Source: Mucidula mucida (lineage: Eukaryota > Basidiomycota > Agaricomycetes > Agaricales > Physalacriaceae). From it: 64,000 bases of DNA. Below, piece by piece: positions 25,047-35,359 of this stretch. The DNA lies in assembly GCA_015501055.1 (NCBI GenBank), contig JADNYV010000136.1, positions 36,234 to 100,233 on the forward strand, in the 5' to 3' direction. Numbering within the stretch: the stretch's first letter is position 1; each line of letters starts with the position of its first letter. The notes beneath the pieces are model-generated. The model was not told the DNA's origin and searched no databases. It saw only the letters and a program-made list of their open reading frames with translations. A program made the position numbers and the translations under genes.

Positions 25047-26874
25047 CTAATAAGAACTCACATCCGCAGGACCTAAATACTGGTAGTTCTCACGAAATGC
25101 CACCTCCGTCATTTACCATACTCCAAATGCATACAATAAACAGCATCATAGAAACCAGAGTCCTCCAGCGGCAACAATACTTCTCCTCCCTCTTCCTTCT
25201 CCTCTTCCTCCTTCGGTGTAACATAAACACAAGTCACTTTATGAATCCCGCGCTCCTCGAGCCAAGCCTTCGGCTCGTTCCGCCTCGCCTGAAACAAAAT
25301 AGCATGCCCGATTCCATCGACAAAGAAAGCAAACTTGTGCTGGGTGACGTGGTAGTACATCCCCACCTGGAAGGGCCACTCGTCACAGCTACTACAAGTC
25401 GGTACTGGGGATAAGGATAGAATGCTCCATGGTTTACGGTCGGCTATTCTGATTCCTTTACGGTCAGCGATGAGGACTTTGCGGCGGCGAAGGGTCCACG
25501 CTCCGCCGCGGATGATACGATTGTGATAGAACGCATCAAACATGTGCGCCACCTCGGCTTTGGAACCGGGAGTTGAGGTCTTTAAGAGGAGATTGAACCA
25601 TTTTTGTTTTGGGTTTGAGCCTAAGACTCGGAGGCGGTTATGGAGATGTGGGCTGGGTGAATCAATTTTCCAGACTGTTCGTTTTCGATCGTCGACGGGG
25701 AGATATGAGAGGATGAGGTGGTTGGTTGATTGGGGGAAGGAGGATGGTTCGAGGATGAGAGCGTCTTGTATGGAACTCGTTTGAAGGCGGTGCATTTCCT
25801 GCGCAACGCGTAGTTCATAATCCATTGGACGGTATGCGAAGGAGTAGGCATCGCGCGCGGAGCCTCCGTAGAGGTTGTGGAAGTTGGCTAGCTGCGTTTC
25901 ATCGAGACGGGCCTGGTGCGTGTCCTGGAATTGATGACTGTACTTCCTCATATAAACGACAATGTCTATTGGCGGTTCAATGAAGAAACACATACCCAGC
26001 GATGAGTTCTCCGCAATCCCACGGCTTCATGATGAAGTAATGAGTATCGACAGCCTTTCTCATCCACTGCATACTATTAGTTCCTGGTGATGCGGCCTGG
26101 ATGATAAAGAGGTCGTCGTCGATCAATGCTTCTGGCATTGACGTTAATGCCGTGTTCGAGTCGACGAGACACCATGTGTCGTCGGAGAGGTATGTCTGTA
26201 TTTCAGACCTGTCAAGACGGTCTATGTCTATGAAGTAGCCTTTTCCGTTCCGCCATAATACCGCGGGCGTTTTGGTGGCGTATAGCGTCGGAAGTCCCGC
26301 CGCGGTTCTGAGGTTGAAGAGTACCCAGAGAAAGGAGGAAGTTCCTGGTACTGAGCGTTCAGCGCGTATTTAGAGATGAAATGAGGAGGACCGACTCACC
26401 TATTCCGGGAAGGCCGGTGAAGACGAGGCCGCCAGTGGTTGTGACGCCCTCTTGCCTTAGGAAGGGATTTGGATATGTAGTCATCTCGGACAGAGGTGGG
26501 GTATGGACTACACCGAGGTCGCGGGGTGAGGGCATACCCTCAAGCCACCAGTCAGATGAATCGACCCCTTTCTCTTCTTGCCTGATTGTACTCCTACTTA
26601 TGGACCGTTGACATGATAATGAGTTAAACTGGAAAAAAACTAACCTCGTTTTACTAGTCTTCATTCGATGGTGCATCCACTGCAAGATCCCGAGCATGAC
26701 TTCGTGATACTCCTGGCGTATCATGATCGTGCGCTTTTCAAAAGGATTAGATATAAACCATATCTTTGGCGGTACGTCGTCGACTTGTGCGCGAGGCTCG
26801 CGACGTTCGACGGGAGCCAGTTGTGGAAGGAAGGGTTCGTCGTGTTGTGGACTGTCCCATATATAAGGGGGCAT
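25047..26874 (-). CDS. Basidiomycete P-loop protein (RHS/crinkler-like), copy 2
   Basis: Full-length relative of the gene at 12020-13775, and the better preserved copy. The start at 26874 gives MPPYIWDSPQHDEPFLPQLA, then PPKIWFISNPFEKRTIMIRQ and EYHEVMLGILQWM, an intron near 26590-26645, and SSDWWLEGMPSPRDLGVVH. The P-loop region is GGLVFTGLPGI, an intron of about 54 bases (26346-26399), then GTSSFLWVLFNLRTAAGLPT. The Walker A is thus GLPGIGTS: the Lys that normally holds the phosphate is Thr. Downstream are YFIMKPWDCGELIAG, ANFHNLYGGSARDAYSFAYR and KAWLEERGIHKVTCVYVTPK with an acidic EEEEKEEGG stretch. A last short exon ends at 25047-25049. No frame break is seen. Function is unknown; loss of the Lys suggests that it does not hydrolyse ATP in the usual way. 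Introns fall at the same places as in copy 1. Confidence 0.65.
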
Positions 26875-27337
26875 GTTGGGTAGAGCAGATGGTTATTCAA
26901 GACGAAGTGGAAGCAGGTGCGGTAGTCTCAGACAAGGGCTACGAGACGCGCAGACATGTTGCATCCATATGTATCCAGAGAAGACTGGTACTCTCCTTCG
27001 ACAGAAAAGCTGCGCTGTGAACTATTCTATATTCGCCGGTGCATTGTAAGTCGCGAACCTGGCCAAGACGCGACGCGACGGCGTGCACTCGGAGATATGC
27101 GCGGCTGCCACTATTTCAAACACACAGAGACATCCGTCCCAAGACCTTTACAGGAGAGACTACTTACTCTGCAGGAACGTCTGGAAGGAGCATCGCGGGA
27201 CCAGAAGGATTAACAAGATTATGAATGCTTCAGTTCGGGGGGGCTCTGTGATGGGGTAGCTAGTCTCACTGCAGCGTTAGGTAATCAGCAGTTGTATTTA
27301 GCAGCGGACCCTGTATCTTTGTTATTGTCTTTTTATC
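26875..27337. other. Intergenic
   Basis: No gene recognised. A segment of about 40 bases near 27078-27120 (GTGCACTCGGAGATATGC and following) resembles 36390-36432, so a small dispersed repeat is present in both places. Confidence 0.35.
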
Positions 27338-27346
27338 ATATCTTGT

Positions 27347-27370
27347 GGTGGTGGGCATCCGAGGGGTCCG
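27347..27370 (+). repeat. Left terminal inverted repeat
   Basis: 24 bases, identical to the reverse complement of 28755-28778; abuts target-duplication copy ATATCTTG (27338-27345) with one extra T. Confidence 0.85.
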
Positions 27371-27835
27371 CGATGGTAATTTGTACTTGTTTGGTAGCAG
27401 CGTCCACCAGCCTATGGGCAGAATCATGAATGCTCTGTTTTAATAGCACTTCACACATCAACTTCTGAGCCTCCGGACAATGATTAGACATAGGTTTGTA
27501 TCATATTCGAGTACATTGATACAAATGGATATTAATTTATCGTGAATAAGTATGAGTGTATCTGTAGACCTGTACCTCAGAGGACTAATCCACCGAAAAT
27601 ATCATCTGAATTTTTGTATCATATCACTCGAAATGACCACCTGAAGAGATCTCCCTATGACTTGAAGCCTGAGTTGAAAAGTGTGCTTTACTATTGAAAC
27701 GACACCAGATCACCCGCCAAAGTGTGAGTCACGTCACCGTGACACGTCGCGCCACGGTCATTCACGTACCAGTTCTTGCTGTATAAGGTTAAATTACACT
27801 CAAGCGAAGCTCGCAACACTAAATATGGTTATAGT

Positions 27836-28441
27836 ATGGGACGTTACAAGAAAGGTGGCTCGAAAGCCAATCAAATTCGCGGAAAAAACCTTCCAACCAA
27901 TCCTCGCGGCACCAAAGCTAATATGGAGAACCTCTCGCCTGCCGATGCTGCCCTTCTTCAGGAGCAGGAGCGGCGCAAAAAGGCAGAGAAACATGCTGCT
28001 GCCATGGCAGAGAAAGCTGCCCGCCTACAAAAGAAGGTCGCTGATCTGCAACGCGAAGCAAAGAATGCACGCGATCGCGAAAAGCGGCACAAGAAGGCAA
28101 AAGCGGCCTTGCAGCGCAGGCTGAAGGAGAAGGATCTAAAGATAGCCAACTTATACCTCAGGGTACAGTGTGCGGTTGCGGAAGCTTTGGCCGACAAGCG
28201 ACAAAATCTGGCAAAACTTGAAAAGCTGCTTAACGACGCAAATGCACGACTAGCAAAGGCAAATGAAGACTCCTCCCAATTGCAGAACCTGTCCTTCAAG
28301 CAGAAGTCTGATCTCATCCTTCTACGAAAGACTCTGCACAACCTAAAGCGCACCGTGGCCCGTGGACGTCGTCTTCGAGAGCGTGTTCTGGAGAAAGCTC
28401 ATAAGGCAAAGCTTCTAGCGAAGACATCTCCAGTTCCGTAG
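27836..28441 (+). CDS. Basic coiled-coil protein carried by the TIR element
   Basis: An intact intronless frame of 201 codons starting MGRYKKGGSKANQIRGKNLP. The first 40 residues are basic. From there on the protein is a long, highly charged helix with heptad-like spacing (LQKKVADLQREAKNARDREK, LAKLEKLLNDANARLAKAN). The end is again basic (TVARGRRLRERVLEKAHKAK). It lies entirely between the terminal repeats and is their only plausible product. The frame extends 60 bases upstream to another possible start, but 27836 is preferred because the family-like GRYKKGG text begins there. A DNA-binding or structural role in transposition is possible but unproven. It is unlike any transposase core I know: no DDE or RNase H motif is visible. 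Confidence 0.65.
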   Translation: MGRYKKGGSKANQIRGKNLPTNPRGTKANMENLSPADAALLQEQERRKKAEKHAAAMAEKAARLQKKVADLQREAKNARDREKRHKKAKAALQRRLKEKDLKIANLYLRVQCAVAEALADKRQNLAKLEKLLNDANARLAKANEDSSQLQNLSFKQKSDLILLRKTLHNLKRTVARGRRLRERVLEKAHKAKLLAKTSPVP

Positions 28442-28754
28442 GGACGGCATGGCGCCACTGAGAGTGCAGCCTGACGCTGCTGAAGCTGTCCAGATGGTGG
28501 AAATGACTGTAGAGGCCTGGCATGAAGACGAGGATGAGGAGATGGATGAGATGGATGAGGATTAGAGGTCAATTGATGGCTTACACAGTAATTACCCACC
28601 TTAGGACTCTTACACTGTACCAAGCATAATATCTCGCATTTCCGAGCATTTAAAGTCATCAATTCACGTACGACGAGCAAAACGACATGGAAGTAAGGAG
28701 AGAGCATTAATTCTCCGGTTACTAAAAAGTAACCGGCCGATTGCCTGACTATCT

Positions 28755-28778
28755 CGGACCCCTCGGATGCCCACCACC
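28755..28778 (-). repeat. Right terminal inverted repeat
   Basis: Mirror of 27347-27370; followed at 28779-28786 by the second copy of ATATCTTG. Confidence 0.85.
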
Positions 28779-28786
28779 ATATCTTG

Positions 28787-29084
28787 CTCTCCCTCATGAT
28801 GGGTTAACTCCCTAAGTTATATTTGATAAGTACTCGACACGTCAGGCCCGCTGAGCACTTGTGTTAACGGCTCCCCGAGTGCGGGTCACACACTCCCTTC
28901 ACTGGGTCACCGTGAGGCTCAGACGCGTGCCTAACGTGTCTACTACATATTACAGGTTGACTCCTCTGGTGAGAAGTCCGGGAACTGTGCTTGATTCACA
29001 CTTGGCCTCCGTTGCCTTTAACATCTTCCCCAAATGGACTACCTAGCCCAACTGCGGATGCTAGAATGGTCTGTGACCTAGCAA
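28787..29084. other. Spacer between two mobile elements
   Basis: No gene or repeat identified. Retroelement homology begins at about 29085. Confidence 0.4.
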
Positions 29085-30453
29085 ATAGAGACAATATTTT
29101 GCGCTTGAAACTACATTTCTCGGGCTTTAAATACAATTTATTTACTCGTAGTATCTTTAGTACTCGTCATACAATGTGCCTATGTTCTTCCAAAGTGTTC
29201 GTAAATATAAGTATATTATTCAGATAAACTATAACATGTCCTTTGTCAATCAGCTCCTTCAGAATGTGATTCATGAACAATTGGAAAGTGGCCGGCGAGT
29301 TTGTGAGTCAAAAAAACATAACTGAGGGTTTGAATAGGCCTTGGTTTGTTCTGAACGCTGCTTTCCACTCATCACCTTCCTTGATCCAAATGTTATTGTA
29401 AACCCATTGGACATCCATCTTTGTGAAACACTTTGCTCCCTTCAGCTTGTCGATAAGTTCTTGGATCAACGGTAAGGGGTATCGGTTTTTTATCGTCATG
29501 TCATTCAATTTCTGATAATCCTGCACTGGCCGAAGGCTTCCGTCCTTCTTCTTGACAAAGAAGAATAGTGACGCCATGGGTGAGATTGATGGCTGTATGC
29601 GTTCCATGCGTATGTTTTCCTCCAAGAACTCGTCTAATGCCTTCTGCTCGGATGGACTAAGGGGATAGACCTTGCAGTCAACCGGTTTGGAACCAGGCAT
29701 GAGTTCTATTGCGTGGTCCCAGGGTCTTTGCTCCGGTAACTTGTCAAAGTCCGCCTTGCTAAATACATCGGAAAATTCCTTGATGTAAGGTGTAGCAGCA
29801 GACGAAGGCTGTTGTGATCTCAGCTTTTCACCGCTTTTGCGATAGTTGTCCCAGTCCATCCAAAACAACCGCTCTCCCTCCTCCAGCTTCTCTTCTACAT
29901 CTTCTCCTTCATCTTCTGGCGAGTCATACTCGGGTAGGTAGCCGCAGCGGTCTGGGCATCAATTAAAGGTTAACATGGATTTGGTCCAGTTGATCGTGGG
30001 GTTGTGATATCATAACCAATCTAGCCCCAAAAAGATACTTGTTTTGCCAAGATTGGTGACGGCCAACTCAATCTTTTCGGCGTGATCACCAATCTTCATT
30101 CGGACCTCCACAAAACCTTTGATTGCCCCTCCCTCGTTTAGGGTTCCATCCGCATTGTAAACAGGGAGCTTGACCGGTAACTCCTTGATTGGGAGTCCGT
30201 TTTTTTTGATGAATTCTTTATTAACACAAGAACCCGTTGCTCCACTATCAAGAAGGGCACTCGTTTCCCATTCAGAGCCTGTGTGTATGCTCTCTATGGT
30301 TACTCGGAGTTTCATGTCCTGCCCCTTTGTTCCTCGGATGTACTTTCTTGACTTTTTCAACTCCGTCACAACCTCCACCGCAGCTTCCTTCGTCAACGCT
30401 CTGATTGCCATCACCTTCTCTTCCGTTGCTTCTCTCTCTCTCCGCTCCGGCAT
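29085..30453 (-). pseudogene. Pol remnant: aspartic protease and partial reverse transcriptase
   Basis: Protease region 30453-30010 has ALLDSGATGSCVNKEFI, the catalytic DSG-type motif, and ends IFLGLDWL. Stops follow (TGA after DWL, another before CPDRCGYLPEYDSPEDEG). RT begins near 29830 with EFSDVFSKADFDKLPEQRPW and continues with SPMASLFFFVKKKDGSLRPV, NRYPLPLIQELIDKLKGAK and NNIWIKEGDEWKAAFRTNQG. At 29308 a TGA replaces a codon, but homology goes on as LTNSPATFQLFMNHILKELI and then YLNNILIFTNTLEEH. The catalytic YxDD of RT is YLNN here: both metal-binding Asp residues are Asn. The copy is therefore dead at several levels. Confidence 0.85.
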
Positions 30454-30755
30454 TCATGCTCTCAAAATTCCCACTGCTCTCGACACTTCGTCCTCTCTTA
30501 GCCGTTGTGCGATCCACTCGGGCGTATTTGGCTCAAATCTTTCTTTCGCAGGTTTTGGTGGTAAAGTCGTCAATGATATTTTAGATGTTTCAGTACCCAT
30601 ACTGTAAATAGATTCTGCATCTGACGACCCTTTCCTTGATGACTGCTCCGGCAGGACTGCATCTACTGCGGGAGCTTCGCAAAACCCAACTCTTCGGCCA
30701 ACTTCTTCTTCTCCTCGTTGTTCATTTTGGTCCATAGACCCCGAATTGTCTGGGG

Positions 30756-31616
30756 TCAACCCTTCTTGGGACAGAACCTGCTGACATGGCCGTGTTTGCC
30801 ACAGCTGAAGCAAAGTCCTCTTCGACGTGCGTTGTTGATGTCCATCGGCCTGCCGGCTCCTCCATAGGTAACGCCGGTGGCATCTCGTCGTGTGAGTGGC
30901 GTCGGGGGTGGGTTCGTAGGATTGGCTCTTGATATAGCCGCCTGCAGAGCTTGGGGCCGGGACTGCATGCCGGACCTCTTGCTCGCCGTCCGCCTTCTCC
31001 ACAGCTGATTGATCTGAATAATCTGTGCCTTCCAATTCTTGTACTTCTCTGGCAACCCGTCTTGGCTGCCATAGATCTGATCAATGATCTTCTCGTTGAC
31101 GTTGGTCTCGAGAAGTCGCACGACAAATGCGTCATCCTTCAAATATCCTGCCTGAGTGAGCAGGACCTCGAACTTCTGGAAGAAATCTTGAGCAGTGTCT
31201 TGCCCCTGGCGCAACCGCTCGATCTGGTCTTGAGCGTCTCGCGCGAGATTGGAATCCACAAATTGCTCCTTCAAGTCTTTCTTGAACTCCGTCCAAGAGA
31301 CTGTCCATTCCTCTTCTTCCTCGTCAAAGTTCTGGTCCGAGTAGTTCTGGACCCATGCATCTACGTGATCTCCTCGGATATAGGAAAGAACAACATCGAT
31401 CCTTTCGGAGTCAGATGTGAGGTTGTTCTTCTTGTCACGGATATATGTGAACATTGATCGCCACCAGCTCTTGTACTTGGACTTGTCCCCGTCATAGTCA
31501 TAAGGCTTGTTGACAAGGGATCGGCCTTTGGTTTCGACATCGGCGTGATGAGTGGGTGTGTGAGGAACGGTTTCGGGTGCTTCGTTGGACATGATGAATC
31601 GAGGTGATAGGATCAT
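30756..31616 (-). CDS. Gag-like protein of the Ty3/gypsy element
   Basis: The frame opens upstream of a good start at 31589 (MSNEAPETVPHTPTHHADVE). It continues with NKPYDYDGDKSKYKSWWRSM, the usual start of fungal gypsy capsid domains, then FKKDLKEQFVDSNLARDAQD and QDFFQKFEVLLTQAG. It ends in a CCHC zinc knuckle, CFSCGKHGHVSRFC, just before the stop at 30756. The capsid would package element RNA, and the knuckle binds nucleic acid. The frame is open throughout, unlike the pol part. In related elements gag and pol are one polyprotein; here text resembling the gag-pol linker (KKKLAEELGF) lies in another frame downstream. The element is unlikely to be active because RT is damaged. Confidence 0.8.
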   Translation of the reverse strand: MILSPRFIMSNEAPETVPHTPTHHADVETKGRSLVNKPYDYDGDKSKYKSWWRSMFTYIRDKKNNLTSDSERIDVVLSYIRGDHVDAWVQNYSDQNFDEEEEEWTVSWTEFKKDLKEQFVDSNLARDAQDQIERLRQGQDTAQDFFQKFEVLLTQAGYLKDDAFVVRLLETNVNEKIIDQIYGSQDGLPEKYKNWKAQIIQINQLWRRRTASKRSGMQSRPQALQAAISRANPTNPPPTPLTRRDATGVTYGGAGRPMDINNARRRGLCFSCGKHGHVSRFCPKKG

Positions 31617-32768
31617 AGAGTGAAAGGGTAAAAGTGGGGATATGGGTGATGCGGATTTGGATGAAACGGGTGAGGGAATAGAGGTTTGGATGAATAAGGA
31701 GGAATCACCTAGATCTGAAATAGAATCCAGGACTTGGTAGGGTGGGGAATGATGGTGTGTATCGTAAGGTAAGTAAAGTAGGTAGGTATCGTAACTGTCT
31801 ACGCTATTTTACTGACTACTGACTACGTATCTACGGAGCCCAAGAGCTCGTCACAAGTTTGCAATTGCCCAGCCGACGTCCCTCTGGTGTGAGGTAAGCC
31901 AAAGTTTTCCTGGAAACGGGGGTTGACCCGTAAACAGCGCCCACTGAAGTGCAACTGCCAAAAGTTCGTTCTCGTGAGAGCGGCTACTTCCAGCACCCGA
32001 GGCAGTTATCTCTAACTGTTAGCCGGCGCTACTGGGACCAATACACATGTATGCGGACGTGCACTGGAATTAGGAATCCGTCAATCTGTAAACAGGAAAG
32101 GGGATGGGGAAATGTGCAATGGTCAAACAGCGAAGTGCTGATCGACAATCAGGGATGTGTGGTAGGTGGTAGAAAGTAGTTCCAATCTTCTGTTAGCAAT
32201 TGACTAAGCCACGAGACTCAACCAGGTACCACAGCAAGAACTAAAGAAGAAAACGTTCGTGTTCGTAAGACTAGGCTAGGCCAGGTGTATAAACAAGATC
32301 GGAACTAAAGTACAATGATACTACACTACTGCTTATATACTAGTAAGCCTGTGTTTGGGACTCCTTGTCCATACGTGTTTCCGCTAGGGATAACTCCACG
32401 CCCTTGACCCAGTGTTGTATGCTACTAGTCCGTGAAACCATTAAATACGAGTGGTAACTGCATATAAGTAATAATACTGAAACGACCATGTGTGCTACGA
32501 GTGTCGGTGGTGTGTATAAGTACAATAGGAAGTCCATGAGGTATCGGCATGTATGATGTCATCCATGTGTTGGGCATGTGTCCGACATGAGTACGGCTTC
32601 GGTAATGAAAAGGAGTATGATTGGTGACGAAACAGATGATGAAACAGTCCGTTGGTTGATAAGACAAGGCCCCCGATAAGATATGATAAGATGTGAAAGT
32701 GTGAAAATATGGCAATTCATAACAAAGTAGACAAGGGGGTGGCGGATCGTTAAGTCCAAACTGCGGGT
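31617..32768. other. Putative leader/LTR side of the gypsy element, unresolved
   Basis: The position is right for a 5' untranslated region and LTR of the minus-strand element. No LTR pair can be matched because the other end is lost. No other gene was recognised. Confidence 0.35.
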
Positions 32769-34015
32769 CGGTTGGTCGGTCAGGCCCGGCAGGCCTTAAA
32801 ATTTTTTGTATATAGTACTTTTTTCTTGAGTTTTGGTAGACCTGGAGGCCGTGATATAGTAGTTATATCATGCTTTAAATCATTCCAAGTGAGATAAAGG
32901 CGGTTTGGAGATAGTAAGCGGCCCAAAAAGGCATCCAAAAACTAGTTACATCATATCTCATGTCCAAAAATGGTATGGTATGCCCTAAAATGGTATGCAC
33001 AAAGGGTGTGCCGCCTCTCTCAATATCTCACACTATTATAACAAAGGTACAATAGTTACATGCATTAAAAATTATCTAATATAGTTACAGGATGGGCCAA
33101 GCAAGGCTGCAGGCAAAGTACAATGCCCCAACTGCAAAGAATACATAAATGTTGGCGCTGCTGGTATCACCGCACTTGAAAAAGTCCATTGCGGCACAGA
33201 TGTGTGCAAGAAAAACAAGCAAAAAAACGAGGCCAATAGAGGACAAACATCTCTGTTGGGAATGTTTGCAAAGAAGCCTGCCACAGCTCGTACAAAACCC
33301 GCCTCCTATACAACCGGTCCCAATCCCACAGACACATGCACCACCATCTACACCAGCAATCTCATCAGAGCCGTCATCATCACGTCCCATATAACACCCT
33401 CCAAGCCCATCAGAACCATTAACCAACATTCTCATACTTGAGATCATCTGCCATTGCATCAGATGCTTCCCAGCTGCTATTTCCGAAGCAGATATGGACA
33501 ACGAGCTTGCTGGCTTTGGCGGCAACCCACCCGGTGGCATTATTGTCAAAGATCTTGCAGAAGCTTGGAAGATCTGGGATCCACCTTCAAATTGCCTCTT
33601 ACAGCGTGACGAGTCAGAGCTAAAAAAGCAATGATAGGCCGGTAATTAGATGTACACAAAAGTCCTGTAAACAAAAATGGTGAGTTTTATGATGTGATCT
33701 ATCGTCATTCATACTTACCGGCTGCTAGTACCATATTGCATGTGTTGGGCTTGCGAGGAGAGTGCCGAATTGGCGGTGTCACACATGTGAGTACGGCCAG
33801 GCAAAGAAGCGGGCAAAAAGGTGATGTAGACGTAGTAGCAACATAGTAGGCAGTAATAGATCATTTACGAGGTTCATGATGGTCATCAAGAGAGATGCGG
33901 GGTTGAGTATTGCGCCCGCAATTGCCAGACCCGAGGTAATTTCCTAATGGGGCATCAGTGGTCGGTTGGTCGCCTGCTCAAGGCCTTAAAAAAAGTATAC
34001 CATATATAGTATTTT
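32769..34015. mobile_element. AT-rich transposon relic bounded by similar direct sequences
   Basis: The stretches at about 32769-32822 and about 33960-34015 share CGGTTGGTCG, a GGC..GCCTTAAAA core and a TATATAGTA tail in the same orientation, some 1.19 kb apart. Base composition is richer in A and T than around it. Between them lies a zinc-finger-like coding remnant. This is consistent with a degraded element with repeated ends, but the boundaries are approximate. Confidence 0.4.
33091..33650 (+). pseudogene. Zinc-finger N-terminus of a transposase-like protein, broken
   Basis: On the plus strand the frames read GKVQCPNCKEYINVGAAGI, then EKVHCGTDVCKKNKQKNEAN and SLLGMFAKKPATARTKPASY. A CxxC pair with a later His and Cys, followed by an SLLGMF-KK-P box, is the arrangement seen at the N-terminus of many fungal transposon proteins. 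A later piece in another frame gives DNELAGFGGNPPGGIIVKD. Frames change and stops occur, so no full protein is made. The opposite strand has a 154-codon ORF over the same bases, which I take for a shadow. The family is not firmly identified. Confidence 0.4.
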
Positions 34016-35359
34016 GACATCCCACCACCCCCTTGCAAGTAGATGTAAAAGATAGTAGCGACAATGTACCAAGGAGAGGAATCCACAGAATTAAGCCACA
34101 GTTTGTCAAAAAAAGTGGGATCATGATGAGTTTCCCATACGAACAAGGCGGCGACCAAAAAATGAACAAGGGCAGTAATACTCACCACTTTTTGAAGTTC
34201 AATTATAAAATAATACTGATACTGTAGTTGTTAGCCTGAGTGTTTGAGCGCATCTACCATTAATGATGTCTATAGAATCAACCATCACAATAAGGAGTAC
34301 AGTGGTGGGTATGACAGCAGAGAATATTAATGAGCACTTCCATTTAGGTCCTTTCTCAAGAAGAAAACAAAAGAGTGATTTTGGTTTGTGGAGCTCCTAC
34401 TTAAAATTCTAGTGATCAAATGTCAAAGATACCCTCAACAAACAACCAGGATGCCTCCATACATTGCGACTTGGATATCTTGACATCTTTTCATCCGGAA
34501 TCGTAGCAATTAGGTACTGCAGAGATGTTTCAGCTAAATATTACGTAGAGTAAGGCAAGTACAACAATACCTCCTTCAGTATGCGCATAACCTGCTTCTG
34601 TGTTAGATCCTCCTTGTTATGGCTGGCACTTGGGTATCTCCTTTGGCCCAAGGTTGTGTGGTGATTTTGTTGTTTATAACTTTAGCATGTTGTTGCCTAC
34701 ACCAAAGAGGGTGGAATTGGTGGCCAGAAAGCATACACCAAGTGTATAAGGAGAAATACAGGTGTGGGCTGCGCCCCCTATGTGCAACTAGCGGCAGACC
34801 AAAGGATATTGACTACCAATCATAGTATTGATATATGTGATAATTTGAAGGCATACCTGGGGGCTACGTTCTTGTACACAGTCCGTATGTGTTTCTGTGC
34901 GCAAGCGCCTTTGACAGGCCTGACGAGTACACAATGCGGGTTCCAGCGCTGATGTGTCTTCAATTTTGGGCACATCAACAAGAATATGAACAGAAACGCG
35001 GATGTGATTTTTAAGCTATCAGACTCAGGATTTCACTACAACATGTTTTTAAAGCTTACAGCAGCCGCAGACGCAAGGTGTCTCTCTAGCCACATAGCTG
35101 ATGAAAGGCAATTTGAAGGACGAGAGCAGGAGGCAAGCACCGGCCCGGCGGGTTCATCACACACAGAAGACTTGACTACACAGCAAAGGAAGGGCTATGT
35201 ATCTGAGATCCTGTTTCACAACCTCTCTTCCTGATGACCGCACGCCTGGATGTGATTGTTCTCTTGACTGCATAGCGACAACCAAGGGAGTTGCAATTAT
35301 TCCGGTGAGTTCACTTCCATCACAGCTTCGTACCGACAGAACAGGATCTTATGTTAGGC
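34016..35359. other. Gene-poor, AT-rich stretch
   Basis: Only short ORFs; none shows a protein family. An intron-like or degraded 5' part of the following membrane-protein relic may start here. Confidence 0.3.

Larger units (their letters stand above)
27346..28778. mobile_element. 1.43 kb DNA element with 24-base TIRs and 8-base target duplication
   Basis: The two ends are perfect inverted repeats over 24 bases: 27347-27370 (begins GGTGGTGGGCATCCGAGG) and the reverse complement of 28755-28778. Directly outside them is the same 8-base word ATATCTTG, at 27338-27345 (one T separates it from the left repeat) and at 28779-28786. This is the footprint of a cut-and-paste transposon. An 8-base duplication fits hAT- or KDZ-like elements, but the superfamily cannot be fixed because no transposase is present. 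The only gene inside is a basic coiled-coil ORF. The intact ends suggest fairly recent insertion and mobilisation by an enzyme encoded elsewhere. Confidence 0.8.
29085..31616 (-). mobile_element. Truncated Ty3/gypsy-type retrotransposon
   Basis: Order on the minus strand: gag with zinc knuckle, aspartic protease, then the N-terminal two thirds of reverse transcriptase. Homology stops near 29085, so the rest of RT, RNase H and integrase are missing. A region upstream of gag (31617 to about 32340) should hold the leader and 5' LTR, but I could not find a matching LTR pair or a primer-binding site. Stops interrupt the region between protease and RT. Confidence 0.85.

Noticed and set aside
31700..32340. 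5' LTR of the gypsy element
   Set aside because: The position is suitable, but no second LTR exists for comparison and no primer-binding site could be matched.
33085..33549. 154-codon minus-strand ORF with a membrane-like end
   Set aside because: The opposite strand carries Cys/His text typical of transposon zinc fingers; codon choice gives no support to the minus strand.
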